DNA of 57,782 nt, from the NCBI GenBank assembly GCA_005884575.1, contig VAWW01000004.1, forward strand, positions 489-58,270, read 5' to 3'. The notes beneath the pieces are model-generated. The model searched no databases and was not told the DNA's origin. It saw nothing but the letters and a program-made list of their open reading frames with translations. The translations under genes and the position numbers were made by a program. The DNA is from Actinomycetota bacterium. GTDB taxonomy: Bacteria > Actinomycetota > Thermoleophilia > Gaiellales > Gaiellaceae. Shown one piece after another: positions 36,140 through 46,110 of this stretch; the stretch's first letter is position 1, and each line of letters starts with the position of its first letter.

Positions 36140-36750
36140 GCCTCTTCTCCTACTGCCGTCTCGGCCAGCTCTCGTTTGAGGATCCGCCGGCCGCGGTGGA
36201 GTCGCGACATCACCGTACCAATGGGGATGTCGAGGATGTTGGCCGCATCCTGATAGCTGAAGTCGCCGATGTCGACGAGGACGATCACGTCGCGAAAGTC
36301 GTGCGGCACCGCCGAGAGCGCCTCGACGATTCCGTCCTGCGAGAGCCGCTCGACGACGCGATCCTCCTCGACGTTTCCGTCGGCGGTCGCCTCCTCGAGC
36401 CTGTTGTAGAGGAAGTAGTCGCCCTCCTCCAGCGGCTGCGTGTCGGGCGTGCGCTGCTTGCGCCGCCCGCGATCGATGTTCAGGTTCGTGAGGATCCGCA
36501 GCAACCACGCGCGCAGGTTCGTGCCGGGCGTGAACGAGCGCCAGCTGCGGAACGCGCGGGCGTACGTCTCCTGCACGAGCTCCTCTGCCTCCTCGCGCGA
36601 TCCTGCAAGGTGACGGGCGACGCGGTAGACCTGGTCCGAGAGCGCGAGGACGTCCTCTTCGAAGCGAACGCGGTCGCGCGCCTCCGTTGCGAGGCGAAGC
36701 GCGTTCCTCCCCGCTTCCTCATCGGCCATCACGGCCACGTTACCAGCCAT
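36136..36750 (-). CDS. ECF-type RNA polymerase sigma factor (SigR/SigH-like)
   Basis: 204 residues from ATG 36750; Met8 is an alternative start. Region 2 is YRVARHLAGSREEAEELVQETYARAF with the following FTPGTNLRAWLLRILTN. Region 4 is DFSYQDAANILDIPIGTVMSRLHRGR. The FTPGTNLRAWL stretch is characteristic of the SigR/SigH/RpoE-thiol-stress group. Together with the ZAS anti-sigma gene behind it, the pair probably controls disulfide-stress genes; rhodanese, OsmC, MsrB and the thioredoxin-fold selenoprotein in this window are candidate targets (inference). Confidence 0.92.
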   Translation of the reverse strand: MAGNVAVMADEEAGRNALRLATEARDRVRFEEDVLALSDQVYRVARHLAGSREEAEELVQETYARAFRSWRSFTPGTNLRAWLLRILTNLNIDRGRRKQRTPDTQPLEEGDYFLYNRLEEATADGNVEEDRVVERLSQDGIVEALSAVPHDFRDVIVLVDIGDFSYQDAANILDIPIGTVMSRLHRGRRILKRELAETAVGEEA

Positions 36751-36806
36751 CTACCGAAGCTCGAACGTCTCCGCGCCCCGGAAAATTCCACGATGTGAAC
36801 GCGTTG

Positions 36807-37025
36807 TTACGCCGTCTGGAGCTCGTGGAAGCCGGCTTTGCGCAGTGCCTCGACGATCGCCTCGCGACTCGTGCGCTCGTCGTCCCACGAGAGAACGACC
36901 TGGCCCATCAGGTTCGCGTTCGCGTACTCGAGCCCCTCGTGTTCCCGCAGCGCACCGGCGAGCCGGCCGATGCACTTCTCGCACCGGACGCCGTTCACCT
37001 GGAGTGTTTCGCTCCGGATCGCCAC
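36807..37025 (-). CDS. Heavy-metal-associated (HMA) domain protein
   Basis: 72 residues from GTG, a single ferredoxin-like HMA fold. The metal-binding loop is GVRCEKC (Cys15, Cys18), a variant of GMTCxxC. Such proteins carry copper(I) or other soft metals, but no metal ATPase lies nearby. The gene ends five bases before the YbdK-type ligase stop codon, on the same strand. Confidence 0.8.
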   Translation of the reverse strand: MAIRSETLQVNGVRCEKCIGRLAGALREHEGLEYANANLMGQVVLSWDDERTSREAIVEALRKAGFHELQTA

Positions 37026-37030
37026 GTGCG

Positions 37031-38059
37031 TCAGCGTAGCGTTCGATCGGCGAGGTCAGCGGCAGCGCGCTCGACGCCGACCTCGCACTGGCGCGCGGCC
37101 TCCGGCTCCGGCGGCTCGAGGCCGAGCAGCGCCCACGCGAGCTCGCGCGCGGTCGCGATCCGGTCGCCGTCGGGATGGACGAGCTCCGCGTCGAGCCCGA
37201 AGCGGGCCGCGGCCCAGCGATTCTGCGCGTAGTCGCCCCGCCGGGCCGGATCGCCGTCGCGCGGGAGGGCAGTCTCGGCGAGCCGGCGGATCGCCTCCAC
37301 GATCAGCGCCGTCCGCTCGAGCGACGTCGGCTGGTCGGGCATGCGGATCTCCAGCGTCCCGAGCCGCGGGTGCGGACGCACGTCCCACCACAGGCGCGTG
37401 TAGTCGGGGAGCAGCCCGACACCGCTCAGCCGCTCGACCCACGCTTCCCAGGCGACGTACGAGCCGAACGCCGGCGGCGCGCCGGCGCGCGGCAGCTCGG
37501 CGAGCACCGCCGAGCGATTCGACCACATTCCGGTCGCCTCGCCTTCGAGGAACGGCGAGTTCGCCGAGAGCGCGAGCACGGCAGGCAGCCACGGGAGGAC
37601 CGCCTCGAGCGTCTCGTAGCAGCGCTCGGCGCTCGGCATCCCCACGTGGACGTGTAGGCCGCTGACGCCCTGGCGCCTCGCGGGATAGCCGACGATCCGG
37701 ATCATGTCGAGGTAGCGCTGCTCCTGGACGACGGGCAGCGACTCGAGCCGTGCGGTCGGATGCGCTCCCGCCGCCGCGATCCGCAGGCCGTTTGCGCGCG
37801 CGATCCCGTCGGCGGCCGCGCGCAGCTCTGCGAGCGCGGCGACGGCCTCCTCGACGCTCTCACAGATCCCCGTCGTCAGCTCGACGATCGACGCGTGCAG
37901 CTCGGTCTTGAGCGAGCCCGGGAGCGTCATCGCTTCCGCGCCGCGCAGCAGCACATCGACGGCGCCGACGGGCTCGAACGTGTCGCCGTCGAGGATCATC
38001 ACCTCTTCCTCGACCCCGATCGAGAACGGCGCGGACTCGCCGAAGTGCGCTTCGATCAA
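37031..38059 (-). CDS. YbdK-type carboxylate-amine ligase (glutamate-cysteine ligase family 2)
   Basis: 342 residues from TTG 38059 in a TTGA overlap with the upstream gene. Family landmarks: FSIGVEEEVMILD near the N terminus, KTELHASIVELTTG, RRQGVSGLHVHVGMPSA, ANSPFLEGEATG and RPHPRLGTLEIRMPDQPTS. Family members ligate glutamate to cysteine or other amines using ATP. In actinobacteria related enzymes serve mycothiol-like or unknown pathways. Complete. Confidence 0.88.
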   Translation of the reverse strand: MIEAHFGESAPFSIGVEEEVMILDGDTFEPVGAVDVLLRGAEAMTLPGSLKTELHASIVELTTGICESVEEAVAALAELRAAADGIARANGLRIAAAGAHPTARLESLPVVQEQRYLDMIRIVGYPARRQGVSGLHVHVGMPSAERCYETLEAVLPWLPAVLALSANSPFLEGEATGMWSNRSAVLAELPRAGAPPAFGSYVAWEAWVERLSGVGLLPDYTRLWWDVRPHPRLGTLEIRMPDQPTSLERTALIVEAIRRLAETALPRDGDPARRGDYAQNRWAAARFGLDAELVHPDGDRIATARELAWALLGLEPPEPEAARQCEVGVERAAADLADRTLR

Positions 38060-38430
38060 CGGCGGACGCCGTGCACGGGGCGGCCCGCCGCCTCCCACGC
38101 GTAGTACGACGCGCTCGGCCCGTACTCGGGCGCGTAGCCGACGACGTGCGGATTCCGCCCGACGTCCTTGGCCCGCTGCGCGTGGTAGAGCAGGTTCGGG
38201 TCGTCGCGCTCCTCCCAGACGAGGATCAGGTGCGCGGCGGTCATGAAGACCGCGACGAACGAGCACCCCGGCGCGGGGCAGGGGAAGGGATCCGTGCGAA
38301 CGCAGAACCAGCCTTCGTGGTCGCCGCCGTCCTGCGTCCAGAGCTCCTCGTCCTCCGTTTCGAGCTGCTCGTTCTCCAGCAGCTCGGTGCGTCCCGGCTC
38401 CAGCGGCTCCACCCCGCAGAGGGTAGCCAC
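38056..38430 (-). CDS. Conserved-looking protein with a C2H2-like Cys/His cluster, unknown function
   Basis: 124 residues from GTG 38430; a GTG seven codons in is an alternative. The middle, DPFPCPAPGCSFVAVFMTAAHLI, has the spacing of a single zinc finger (C-x4-C...H). The ends are acidic or aromatic. It is translationally coupled to the YbdK-type ligase (TTGA overlap), which implies a linked role, but none can be named. Confidence 0.65.
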   Translation of the reverse strand: MATLCGVEPLEPGRTELLENEQLETEDEELWTQDGGDHEGWFCVRTDPFPCPAPGCSFVAVFMTAAHLILVWEERDDPNLLYHAQRAKDVGRNPHVVGYAPEYGPSASYYAWEAAGRPVHGVRR

Positions 38431-38431
38431 A

Positions 38432-38597
38432 CGGTGACCCGCCTCCGCGAGCGGGGCGGGTCACCGACCGGAGAGAACGACCAGCTGATGAATCGGTCGA
38501 GGGCCCCGGGCAGGCGGTCGGGGCCCCCGACTCATGCTCCCGACGGGCGCGCTGGCCACCGCCCGATCGGAAGCCGGCCCCCAGGGGTAGGGGGCCG
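38432..38597. terminator. Three strong hairpins between htrA and the ligase operon
   Basis: The hairpin at 38575-38597 (CGGCCCCC/GGGGGCCG, 7-nt loop) begins 14 nt after the htrA stop and is the likeliest terminator. The one at 38496-38531 has an 11-bp stem with one mismatch (GTCG-GGGCCCC). The one at 38432-38466 is a 12-bp perfect stem (CGGTGACCCGCC/GGCGGGTCACCG) right upstream of the 38430 start and could be an operator or attenuator of that operon. No gene is seen in 38431-38611. Confidence 0.6.
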
Positions 38598-38611
38598 ATG
38601 GGAAAGGGCGG

Positions 38612-39811
38612 CTAGCACTGCGGGGAGAGCGGTTGCCGCCCGAGGTCGACATCGATGGTGAGCTGCTTCAGATCGCGGAAGACGGTGAGCTTCACGGTGT
38701 CGCCCGGCTTCTTCGCGGCCACCTCCGACCGGAGGCGATCGGTCGACGCAACCGTCGTGCCGTCCGCGCGGACGATCAGGTCGCCGCCGACGGGCCAGCT
38801 CTCGCCGGCGACGACGACGTTCGTCGTCGAGCCGCGCAGGCCGGCCTTCGCCGCGCCGCTCGACGCGCAGACGTTCGCGACGAGCACGCCGTGCCTCGAA
38901 GGAAGATGGAAGAGCTTCGCGATCGCGGGCGTCACGGCCTTGCCGTTGATTCCGAGGAACGCGTGCTCGACGCGGCCGTTCTTGATCAGCTGCGCCGCGA
39001 CGCCCTTGACCGTGTTGATCGGGATCGCGAAGCCGATGCCGACGTTCCCCTGGCCGCCCGCGGTCTGGATCTGCGAGTTGACGCCGATCACCTCGCCGCG
39101 CGCGTCGAGCAGCGGGCCGCCGGAGCTGCCGTGGTTCAGCGCCGCGTCCGTCTGGATGACGTGGTCGATCGTGAAGCCGTTCGGCGCGGTCAGCGGGCGC
39201 TGCAGCGCGCTGACGATCCCGGCGGTGATCGAGCGGTCGAGGCCGAACGGGTTGCCGATGGCGACGACCGGGTCGCCGACCTGGATCAGGTCCGAGTTGC
39301 CGAGCACGAGCGGCGTCAGCGCCCGCGAGCGCGCGTCGATCTTCAGCACCGCGACGTCGCTCGACGGATCGACGCCGACGACGCTCGCCTTCATGCTCTC
39401 GTTGTTCGAGAAGCTGACCTGGACCGACTTCGTGCCGGCGACGACGTGCTCGTTCGTGATGATGTGGCCGGCCTTGTCGATCACGAAGCCGGAGCCGAGC
39501 GCCTTCTCCGTCTGAGTCTGCGGCACGCCGAACGGCGCGAACAGCGGGTCGACCCGCCGGACCCTCGATGTCGAGGTGACCTGGACGACGCCGGGCCCCG
39601 AGCGGCGGTAGATCTCGTGCACCGTCAACGGCTGCGCCGTCGAGCGGAGGCTCGCAGTCGTGCTCTGCTGGACGGGGACGTTGAGGACTTCCCGGACCGT
39701 CGTCGTCGTGCCGCCGGAGAGCCCGCCGAACCCGGCGACGACGCCGATCGCGATCGCCGCGCCCGCGAGCGCCGCAGCGGGCAGGCCGAGCAGGCTCCGA
39801 ACACCGGGCAC
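38612..39811 (-). CDS. HtrA/DegP-like membrane-anchored serine protease with PDZ domain
   Basis: 399 residues from GTG. One N-terminal membrane anchor (LAGAAIAIGVVAGFGGLSGG) precedes a trypsin-like domain with the triad His in TNEHVV, Asp in SSDVAVLK and Ser in HGSSGGPLLD. The PDZ domain follows from about residue 300. The usual GNSGGP is GSSGGP here, which keeps the catalytic Ser. It degrades or chaperones misfolded proteins outside the membrane. Complete. Confidence 0.92.
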   Translation of the reverse strand: MPGVRSLLGLPAAALAGAAIAIGVVAGFGGLSGGTTTTVREVLNVPVQQSTTASLRSTAQPLTVHEIYRRSGPGVVQVTSTSRVRRVDPLFAPFGVPQTQTEKALGSGFVIDKAGHIITNEHVVAGTKSVQVSFSNNESMKASVVGVDPSSDVAVLKIDARSRALTPLVLGNSDLIQVGDPVVAIGNPFGLDRSITAGIVSALQRPLTAPNGFTIDHVIQTDAALNHGSSGGPLLDARGEVIGVNSQIQTAGGQGNVGIGFAIPINTVKGVAAQLIKNGRVEHAFLGINGKAVTPAIAKLFHLPSRHGVLVANVCASSGAAKAGLRGSTTNVVVAGESWPVGGDLIVRADGTTVASTDRLRSEVAAKKPGDTVKLTVFRDLKQLTIDVDLGRQPLSPQC

Positions 39812-39873
39812 GGCTCTGTTCTATCGGCGAGCCGTTCAGGCTCCCTTGCAGTTCTGTTAAGCGTGCGTTGCGC

Positions 39874-39888
39874 TGCGGGTTTCCCGCA
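39874..39888. promoter_or_regulatory. Palindromic box A (candidate DevR-like regulator site)
   Basis: TGCGGG-TTT-CCCGCA is a perfect 15-bp palindrome ending 57 nt before the ATG of the gene at 39946. It is the best copy of a motif repeated at 46636, 51646, 55171, 55193 and 55493. Confidence 0.6.
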
Positions 39889-39945
39889 AGGCGCGTCCGT
39901 GGCGCTCCCGATGTGAACGGACATTGAAACCACGATGCTGGCGGG

Positions 39946-40596
39946 ATGAAGCTGAGCTACGGAGTCGTCTGGCGCGAGGGAACGCTTCCGCTTGCAACCG
40001 GCAAGCTCGATCTCGGACCGCGCCGCCTCAAGCTCGACGGGCTCGCCGACTCTCACGCCGTCGCCCGCGACATCGGCTACGAGAGCCTCACCGTGGTTCG
40101 CGTCGGACGCTCCTCGTCGGACCGGATCGACGGACGGCCGACCGTCGTCCTCGAGCGGCGGACCGGACTTCCGATAGCGATCGCCGCCGTCGCGCAGCCG
40201 AGCATCGTCGGCGAGATCGCCGAGCGGCTGACCGCGTTGCAACTGGGCGCCTCCCGGCGCACGGTGTTCGTCGTCCCGCTGCGAGACGGATCGCAGGACG
40301 CGGTTCGTGACCTCGTCGCCGCGGGGCCGCCGTTCGATCCGGAGGAGGCGCCCGGGCTCGACCGGCACGAAGTCTTCCTGACCGCGAACGAGGCCGTCTT
40401 CCTGTTCGAGTCGCCTCTCGGGCCGGCGGCGCTCGAGGCCCTGCTCACCGAGCCCGAGCTCTGGCACGCGGCAAACGCGTGGCGCGAGCATCTCACAGGC
40501 CCGCCGCGGATCGCCGAGAACGTCTACGCCTGGGAACGCCCGGCCGCGGGGCCCGACCCGACCCTGCTGCCGCCGGGTCTGCGCAACGGCCACTGA
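39946..40596 (+). CDS. Protein of unknown function, larger paralogue of the 51718 gene
   Basis: 216 residues, soluble. The first 30 residues ([20 protein letters not shown], then [12 protein letters not shown]) align with the 100-residue protein at 51718 (SYAVVWEEGNGPVFAGRLEL). A longer C-terminal domain follows, with [28 protein letters not shown] do not recognise the family. The palindromic box sits 57 nt upstream, as for the paralogue. Its 3' end overlaps the antisense end of ackA by 73 nt. Confidence 0.7.
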   Translation: MKLSYGVVWREGTLPLATGKLDLGPRRLKLDGLADSHAVARDIGYESLTVVRVGRSSSDRIDGRPTVVLERRTGLPIAIAAVAQPSIVGEIAERLTALQLGASRRTVFVVPLRDGSQDAVRDLVAAGPPFDPEEAPGLDRHEVFLTANEAVFLFESPLGPAALEALLTEPELWHAANAWREHLTGPPRIAENVYAWERPAAGPDPTLLPPGLRNGH

Positions 40597-41615
40597 CCGG
40601 CGCGTAGTAGCCGGCGGGCGGCGCGTGCGGCGATCACATCCTCCTGCGCCCGGAGCACGACGATCCGCACGGACGAGCCTGGCACCTCCACGTCCGCGTC
40701 GGGCTCGGCGACGGCGTTTGCACGCTCGTCGAGGTCGACGCCGAAGAAGCGGAGCCGTGCGCACACGTTCGTCCTCGTCGGCGCCGAGCGCTCGCCGACC
40801 CCGCCCGTGAAGACGAGCGCGTCGAGGCCGCCGAGCGCCACGGTCATCGCACCGACCGCGGCCGCGGTGCGATACGCGAAGACCTCGAGTGCGAGGCCGG
40901 CGGAGGCCTCGGTGGATTGCTCGAGCTCCTCCAGCCTGGCCGAGAGTCCCGACAGCCCGAGGAGGCCGGATTCCCGCTCGAGCGTCCGCTCCACGTCGTC
41001 GAGCCCGAGCTTTCCGGTCCGCAGCAGGTGGACCACGATCTCGGCGTCGATCGACCCGGAGCGCGTGGCCATCGGGATCCCCTCGAGCGGGCTGAAGCCC
41101 ATCGTCGTCTCGACGGACCGGCCGTCGAGGACGGCCGTGACCGAGCAGCCGCCGCCGAGGTGGCAGACGACGAGCCTCCGCGCAGTGACGCGCTCCGCCG
41201 CCCACTGAACGGAGAGCCCGTGGAACCCGTACCGGCGGATGCCCCAGTCTTCGCGCCACCTCCGCGGGACCGCGTACACCGCGGCCTCCTCCGGCAGCGT
41301 CGCGTGGAACGCCGTGTCGAAGACTGCGACGTGCGGGACGTCCGGCAGCACCCTCCGCGCGTCGACCAGCGCCGCGAGTGCCGGGCCGTTGTGGAGCGGC
41401 GCGAGCTCGGCAAGCTCCGCGAGCGCTTCAGCGACCTCGTCGTCGACGACGACCGGATCGCGGAACCGCGCGCCGCCGTGCACGACCCGGTGCGCGACGG
41501 CGTCCACCTCCTGCGCGAGCGACTCCACCTCCTTCGTCGAGCCGTCGTCCGCGACGACCGAGAGCTTCAGGCTCGTCGACCCCGCGTTGACGACGAGGAT
41601 CCTCAGCCCGGCCAC
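40524..41615 (-). CDS. ackA: Acetate kinase
   Basis: 363 residues from GTG 41615, overlapping the phosphoketolase stop by 13 nt. Signatures: [13 protein letters not shown] near the start, [30 protein letters not shown] and the C-terminal FTGGVGER. It converts acetyl phosphate and ADP to acetate and ATP, the second step after phosphoketolase. It is somewhat shorter than the 400-residue E. coli form. The last 25 residues are Gly/Arg-rich and antisense to the convergent gene, so the natural stop may have been lost. Confidence 0.92.
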   Translation of the reverse strand: MAGLRILVVNAGSTSLKLSVVADDGSTKEVESLAQEVDAVAHRVVHGGARFRDPVVVDDEVAEALAELAELAPLHNGPALAALVDARRVLPDVPHVAVFDTAFHATLPEEAAVYAVPRRWREDWGIRRYGFHGLSVQWAAERVTARRLVVCHLGGGCSVTAVLDGRSVETTMGFSPLEGIPMATRSGSIDAEIVVHLLRTGKLGLDDVERTLERESGLLGLSGLSARLEELEQSTEASAGLALEVFAYRTAAAVGAMTVALGGLDALVFTGGVGERSAPTRTNVCARLRFFGVDLDERANAVAEPDADVEVPGSSVRIVVLRAQEDVIAARAARRLLRAGQWPLRRPGGSRVGSGPAAGRSQA

Positions 41616-43925
41616 GTCCAGTCGCGGATCGCCGGCACGTCCTCGCCGTGCTCCCGCGTGTACGCGCGGGCCCGCAACCGCTCGTCCTGCATCTCCTGGC
41701 GTAGGCGTCCCGCCCGCCCGGCCAGGCCCGGCACGCGGTCGATCACGTCGATCACGAGGTGGAACCGGTCGAGGTCGTTCAGCATCACCATGTCGAACGG
41801 CGTCGTCGTCGTCCCCTCTTCCTTGTAGCCGCGCACGTGCAGATTCCCGTGATTCGTGCGTCGGTACGTGAGCCGGTGGATGAGCCACGGGTAGCCGTGG
41901 TAGGCGAAGACGACGGGCCTGTCGCGGATGCTCGGTGTCCGGCTGCAGGCGCATCAGGTCGACGACGTTGACGACACGTACCTTCAGCTCCGGCAGGCGC
42001 TCGCGCAGGATCGCGGCGGCGGCGAGCGTCTCGAGCGTCGGTATGTCGCCGCAGCACGCGAGCACGACGTCGGGCGCGCCCTCGTCGTCGTTCGACGCCC
42101 ACTCCCAGATCCCGATCCCGCGCGTGCAATGGACGATCGCGTCGTCCATCGAGAGATAGTTCAGCGCCGGCTGCTTCCCGGCGACGATCACGTTCACGTA
42201 CTGGCGGCTGCGCAGGCAGTGGTCGGCGACGGACAGCAGCGTGTTCGCGTCGGGCGGCAGGTACACGCGGATGATCTCGGCCTTCTTGTTGACGACGTGG
42301 TCGATGAAGCCGGGATCCTGGTGCGAGAAGCCGTTGTGATCCTGCCGCCAGACGTGCGAGCTCAGCAGGTACGTCAGCGAGGCGATCGGCCGGCGCCAGG
42401 GGATGCCGCGCGTGACCTTCAGCCACTTCGCGTGCTGGTTGAACATCGAGTCGACGATGTGGATGAAGGCCTCGTAGCAGTTGAAGAGCCCGTGCCTGCC
42501 GGTCAGCAGGTAGCCCTCGAGCCAGCCCTGGCACAGGTGCTCCGAGAGGACCTCCATCACACGGCCCTCGGGCGCGAGGCTCTCGTCGGTCTCGAGCGTC
42601 TCCGCCTCCCAGACGCGGTCGGTGACCGCGAAGACGTCGCCGAGGCGGTTCGATTCGGTCTCGTCCGGGCCGAACAGCCGGAACGTACTCAGGTTGCGAG
42701 CGATGACGTCACGGAGGTAGCCGCCTAGGACGCGCGTGGCCTCGCTCGACGTCGTTCCCGGCTTCTCCACCTCGACGGCGTACGTGCGGAAATCGGGCAG
42801 GACGAGGTCGCGGAGAAGGATTCCCCCGTTGGCGTGCGGGTTCGCGCTCATCCTGCGCTCACCGTGCGGTGGAAGGTCGCGGAGCGCGGGGAAGAGGCGA
42901 CCGCGGTCGTCGAACAGCTCCTCGGCGCGGTAGCTCCGCAGCCAGTCCTCGAGGATCCGCAGGTGCTCCGGGTTCTGCCGTGCCGCCGACACCGGCACCT
43001 GATGCGACCGCCACGTTCCCTCGACCGGGACGCCGTCGACCTCGGCCGGGCACGTCCAGCCCTTCGGCGTCCGGAGCACGATCATCGGCCAGCGCGGGCG
43101 CCCGCCGGGGTCGCGCTTGATCGCCGCGATGTCATCCAGCGCGTAGTCGAGGGCGGCCGCAAGCTCCTGGTGCACGGCCGCCGGCTCGCTGCCGGACACG
43201 AGCAGCGGCCGCCAACCGTATCCCTCGAGCAGCTCCACGAGCTCGTGCTCCGGGATGCGCGCGAGCACGGTCGGGTTCGCGATCTTGTAGCCGTTCAGGT
43301 GCAGGATCGGCAGCACGGCGCCGTCGGTGCGCGGGTTGAGGAACTTGTTCGAGTGCCAGCTCGCCGCGAGCGGGCCGGTCTCGGCCTCGCCGTCGCCGAC
43401 GACGCAGGCGACGAGCAACTCGGGGTTGTCGAACGCGGCGCCGAAGGCGTGCGCCAGTGCGTATCCGAGCTCTCCGCCCTCATGGATCGAGCCCGGCGTC
43501 TCGGGCGCCACGTGGCTCGGGATGCCGCCCGGGAACGAGAACTGGCGGAAGAGCGCGCGCATCCCATCCTCGTCCTCGCCGACGTGCGAGTAGAGCTCGC
43601 CGTAGGTGCCCTCGAGGTACGCATTCGCAACCAGCCCGGGGCCGCCGTGACCGGGGCCCGTGATGAAGATCGCGTCGATGTCGCGCGCGACGATCGCGCG
43701 ATTCAGGTGCGCATAGAGGAGGTTGAGGCCGGGCGTCGTGCCGAAATGGCCGAGCAGCCGCGGCTTCACGTGCTCCGGCCGCAGCGGCTCGCGCAGCAGC
43801 GGGTTGTCGAGCAGATAGATCTGTCCGACCGAGAGGTAGTTCGCGGCGCGCCAGTACGCGTCGATCAGGCCCAGCTCGTCGACGGTCAGGGGTTGCGCTG
43901 TCGCGAGATCCGCGCCGGCCGTCAT
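41603..43925 (-). CDS. xfp: Phosphoketolase (xylulose-5-P/fructose-6-P), frameshifted near the C terminus
   Basis: From ATG 43925: [11 protein letters not shown], the TPP-binding [17 protein letters not shown], and [18 protein letters not shown] in the second half. At [10 protein letters not shown] (about 41930) the frame shifts, and the family C terminus resumes as [37 protein letters not shown], to the stop at 41603. About 13 residues (HGLxDxxFDxLFT-type) are missing at the break. The enzyme splits sugar phosphates to acetyl phosphate, feeding ackA next door. It overlaps the cupin gene by ATGA. If the shift is real, the C-terminal domain is lost. Confidence 0.93.
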
Positions 43926-44254
43926 CGCGGCGACCGGTCGAAGATGACGAGCACCGCAAGCTGTTCGTAGCCGACGAAGCGGTGGTCGGCCCGCGCAGGC
44001 ACGAAGACGGCGTGACCCTCGGTCAGCTCGACGCATTCGTCCTCGATCTCGAGCGAACCGCGGCCCTCGAGCACGACGTAGACCTCGTCGTCCTCGTGCG
44101 GTTGCTGGCGATCCGGCTCGGGCGCGACGAGGACGTAGACGCCCATCTCGATCCCTGGAGAGGAGTGGACGACCTCGTAGCCGCCGCCTGCGGCCGCCAG
44201 CCGCTTCTTCGCGGCTTCGACGTCGAACGGGTGCGCGGGGACGAGCGCGCTCAC
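43922..44254 (-). CDS. Small cupin-fold protein
   Basis: 110 residues from GTG 44254, in a GTGA overlap with the CBS-BON stop; GTG 44266 is an alternative. The barrel core is [21 protein letters not shown] and [15 protein letters not shown], with His/Glu metal ligands. A single-domain cupin with no assigned reaction. Coupling on both sides puts it in one operon with CBS-BON, xfp and ackA, where it may sense a metal or metabolite (inference). Confidence 0.8.
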   Translation of the reverse strand: MSALVPAHPFDVEAAKKRLAAAGGGYEVVHSSPGIEMGVYVLVAPEPDRQQPHEDDEVYVVLEGRGSLEIEDECVELTEGHAVFVPARADHRFVGYEQLAVLVIFDRSPR

Positions 44255-44846
44255 CGCCGGCTCCACGTGAGCGCGGCAGCGCCTGCGCGTCCGCCTCCGT
44301 CTCGACCTCGCCGGCGAGCGTGACGTCGCCGTCGGCGATCGTCACCGCGACACCCGACGGATCCGCCAGGAGCATGTGGAGGATCTCCGACCGGATCTCG
44401 CGCTCGAGCTCGTCGTCTGCTCGCACGAATGCCTTGACGAGATCGGCCCGTGTCACGATGCCGACGAGCTTCTCTCCGTCCACGAGCGGGAACCGCTTGA
44501 CGTGCTCGCCGATCATCTGCGCCGTGGCCACGGAGAGGCGGCGCCATGGCTCGATCGTGATCGCGGGAGCGCTCATCGCGTCCTGGGCCGTGCGCGCGTC
44601 GAGCTTGGGCCGTGCCCAGGCGTCGTCGTCAACGAGCCACGCGAGGAGGCCGGTGCTTCGCTCCGCCGGGCCGCGCTCCTTGTACAGCACATCCTCCTCC
44701 GAGACGACGCCGACGACCCGGCCGTCGTCCTGCACCACCGGCAGGCCGGAAATGCCGTGCTCGGCGAGAAGCCGGGCGACCTCCTTCAGCGTCGCCGCCG
44801 GCTGGACAGCGACCACGTTCTTGGTCATGACGTCCTCGACTCTCAT
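44251..44846 (-). CDS. CBS-pair and BON domain protein, frameshifted in the BON domain
   Basis: Two CBS domains occupy about residues 1-140: [34 protein letters not shown] and [21 protein letters not shown] domain begins at [17 protein letters not shown]. The frame breaks near 44280, and the typical BON ending returns in another frame as ALTWSRR before TGA 44251, so about 17 codons appear lost. GGAGGAGG lies before the ATG. CBS pairs bind adenosine nucleotides. CBS-BON proteins are common in hypoxia/dormancy regulons, like mycobacterial HRP1. Confidence 0.85.
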
Positions 44847-44950
44847 CGCTGAACCTCCTCCTCCGCGGATTCTCCATCAAGCGTCGCGTTGCGGGGCGGA
44901 AATCGCAGCCGCGGCGTCCCGGAACGCCCCTCAGTACTTCTCCGCGACCG

Positions 44951-44979
44951 CGCTAGTGGCTCTGAGCGACAAACTACGG
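44951..44979. repeat. Degenerate copy of the GTGGCTnnnAGCCAC palindromic repeat
   Basis: CGCTAGTGGCTCTGAGC followed by GACAAACTACGG resembles the reverse complement of the 34-bp tandem unit at 46648-46749 (CGCTAGTGGCTTAGAGC, then CACAAAGTCACTG). It lies between the CBS-BON gene start and the flavoprotein gene end. Confidence 0.45.
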
Positions 44980-44986
44980 CTCGGAC

Positions 44987-46110
44987 TCAGTGCTCAACGG
45001 CGAGCGGCGTGCTGAGGTCGACCTCGACCGCGACGGCGGTCGTGCCGGCAGGCGGCGCGAGGACGACGCCGCCGCGCTCCGCGAGGTACGGCGCGAGATG
45101 GCGGCCGACGATCTTCCCGGGCGGCCACCAGATCGGCTCGCCCAGCGCGATCGTCGTGTGGCGCGGCCCGCGCGAGAGGTCAGTGCGGAGGTACGCCGGC
45201 TCGGCTCCGGTGAGCAGCAGCCCGCGCAGGATGGGACGGAAGGGCTGCGGCGTCACGGGCGCTCCCGCGTCGGCTGCGATCATCTCGGCGACCGCCCGCG
45301 CCTGCTGCGCCGCGAGGCCGCCCTGCTTGACGGGGAACGTCGTCACGTCGCCGGCCGCGTACGCGTCGTCGAGCCCTGCGATGCGGCCGTGCGGATCAGT
45401 CGGGACGAAGCCGTCGGCGTCGTGCGGGATCCCGTCGAGCGGCTCGCCGCGGAGTCGCGGCAGCGCGACTACAAGGTCGGCGAGGACCGTGCCGCTCGGA
45501 GCGAGCGTGAGCTCGCCGTGGGCAGCCTCGACCGGATAGCGGCCCGTGACGAGCTCGATCCCGCGCTCCGCGAGCATCCGCGCCACCGCCGCGCTCGCGC
45601 CTGCGCCGAAGAGTGCGAGGGGCCGATCCTCGGGCGTCACGATCGTCGTCTCGACACCCACGAGGTGGCGTTCCGCGAGGAACGTCGTGGCGAGCAGTGC
45701 GAGCTCGTAGAGCGGCAGCGGCCACGACGCTCCGCCCGGCACGGTGAAGACGAGGTGTCGCACGGCGCCGGCCTGGATCTCCGTCAGGAGGTTCCGGAAC
45801 GCCGTCGTGTCGGCCGGGCCGCGGAACGTGAACGCGCCGTGGACGGCGCGTTCCGGCCGTGCGCCGGAGGCCAGGACGAAACGACGGCATCGAGGGTGAA
45901 GCCCGCGCCGCACGACTCGGCGATCTCCACGAGCTCGATGCCATGCACCGTTCCCATTCCGAACGGCTCGAGCACGGCGAGCGGCCGGTACCAGAACTGC
46001 GGCTCGGGTGCGACCAGCTCGATCGATACCCGCTCCTCGGCGAGATCGCGGAGCGCGAGGATTGCCTCGAGCGCCGCGACCCCGCCGCCGGCGACGAGCA
46101 CGCGGGTCAT
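44987..46110 (-). CDS. FAD/NAD(P)-dependent oxidoreductase (sulfide-quinone reductase/NDH-2-like), frameshifted
   Basis: From ATG 46110: MTRVLVAGGGVAALEAIL is a Rossmann FAD motif, then LVAPEPQFWYRPLAVLEPF and GAGFTLDAVV. Near 45888 the frame changes, and the family resumes as FVLASGARPERAVHGAFTFRG, AGDVTTFPVKQGGLAAQQA and WWPPGKIVGRHLAPYL to the stop. About 25 residues expected between are absent. Related flavoproteins oxidise sulfide or NADH and reduce quinone. It is co-translated with the cupredoxin gene (ATGA). Confidence 0.85.

Noticed and set aside
40524-44846. A single 1440-codon frame joining CBS, phosphoketolase and acetate kinase, which could look like a giant fusion protein
   Set aside because: The three parts have their own start codons and 4-13 nt overlaps. 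The frames coincide only because the CBS-BON and phosphoketolase genes each carry a short deletion with frameshift; the joining stretches are Arg-rich out-of-frame sequence.
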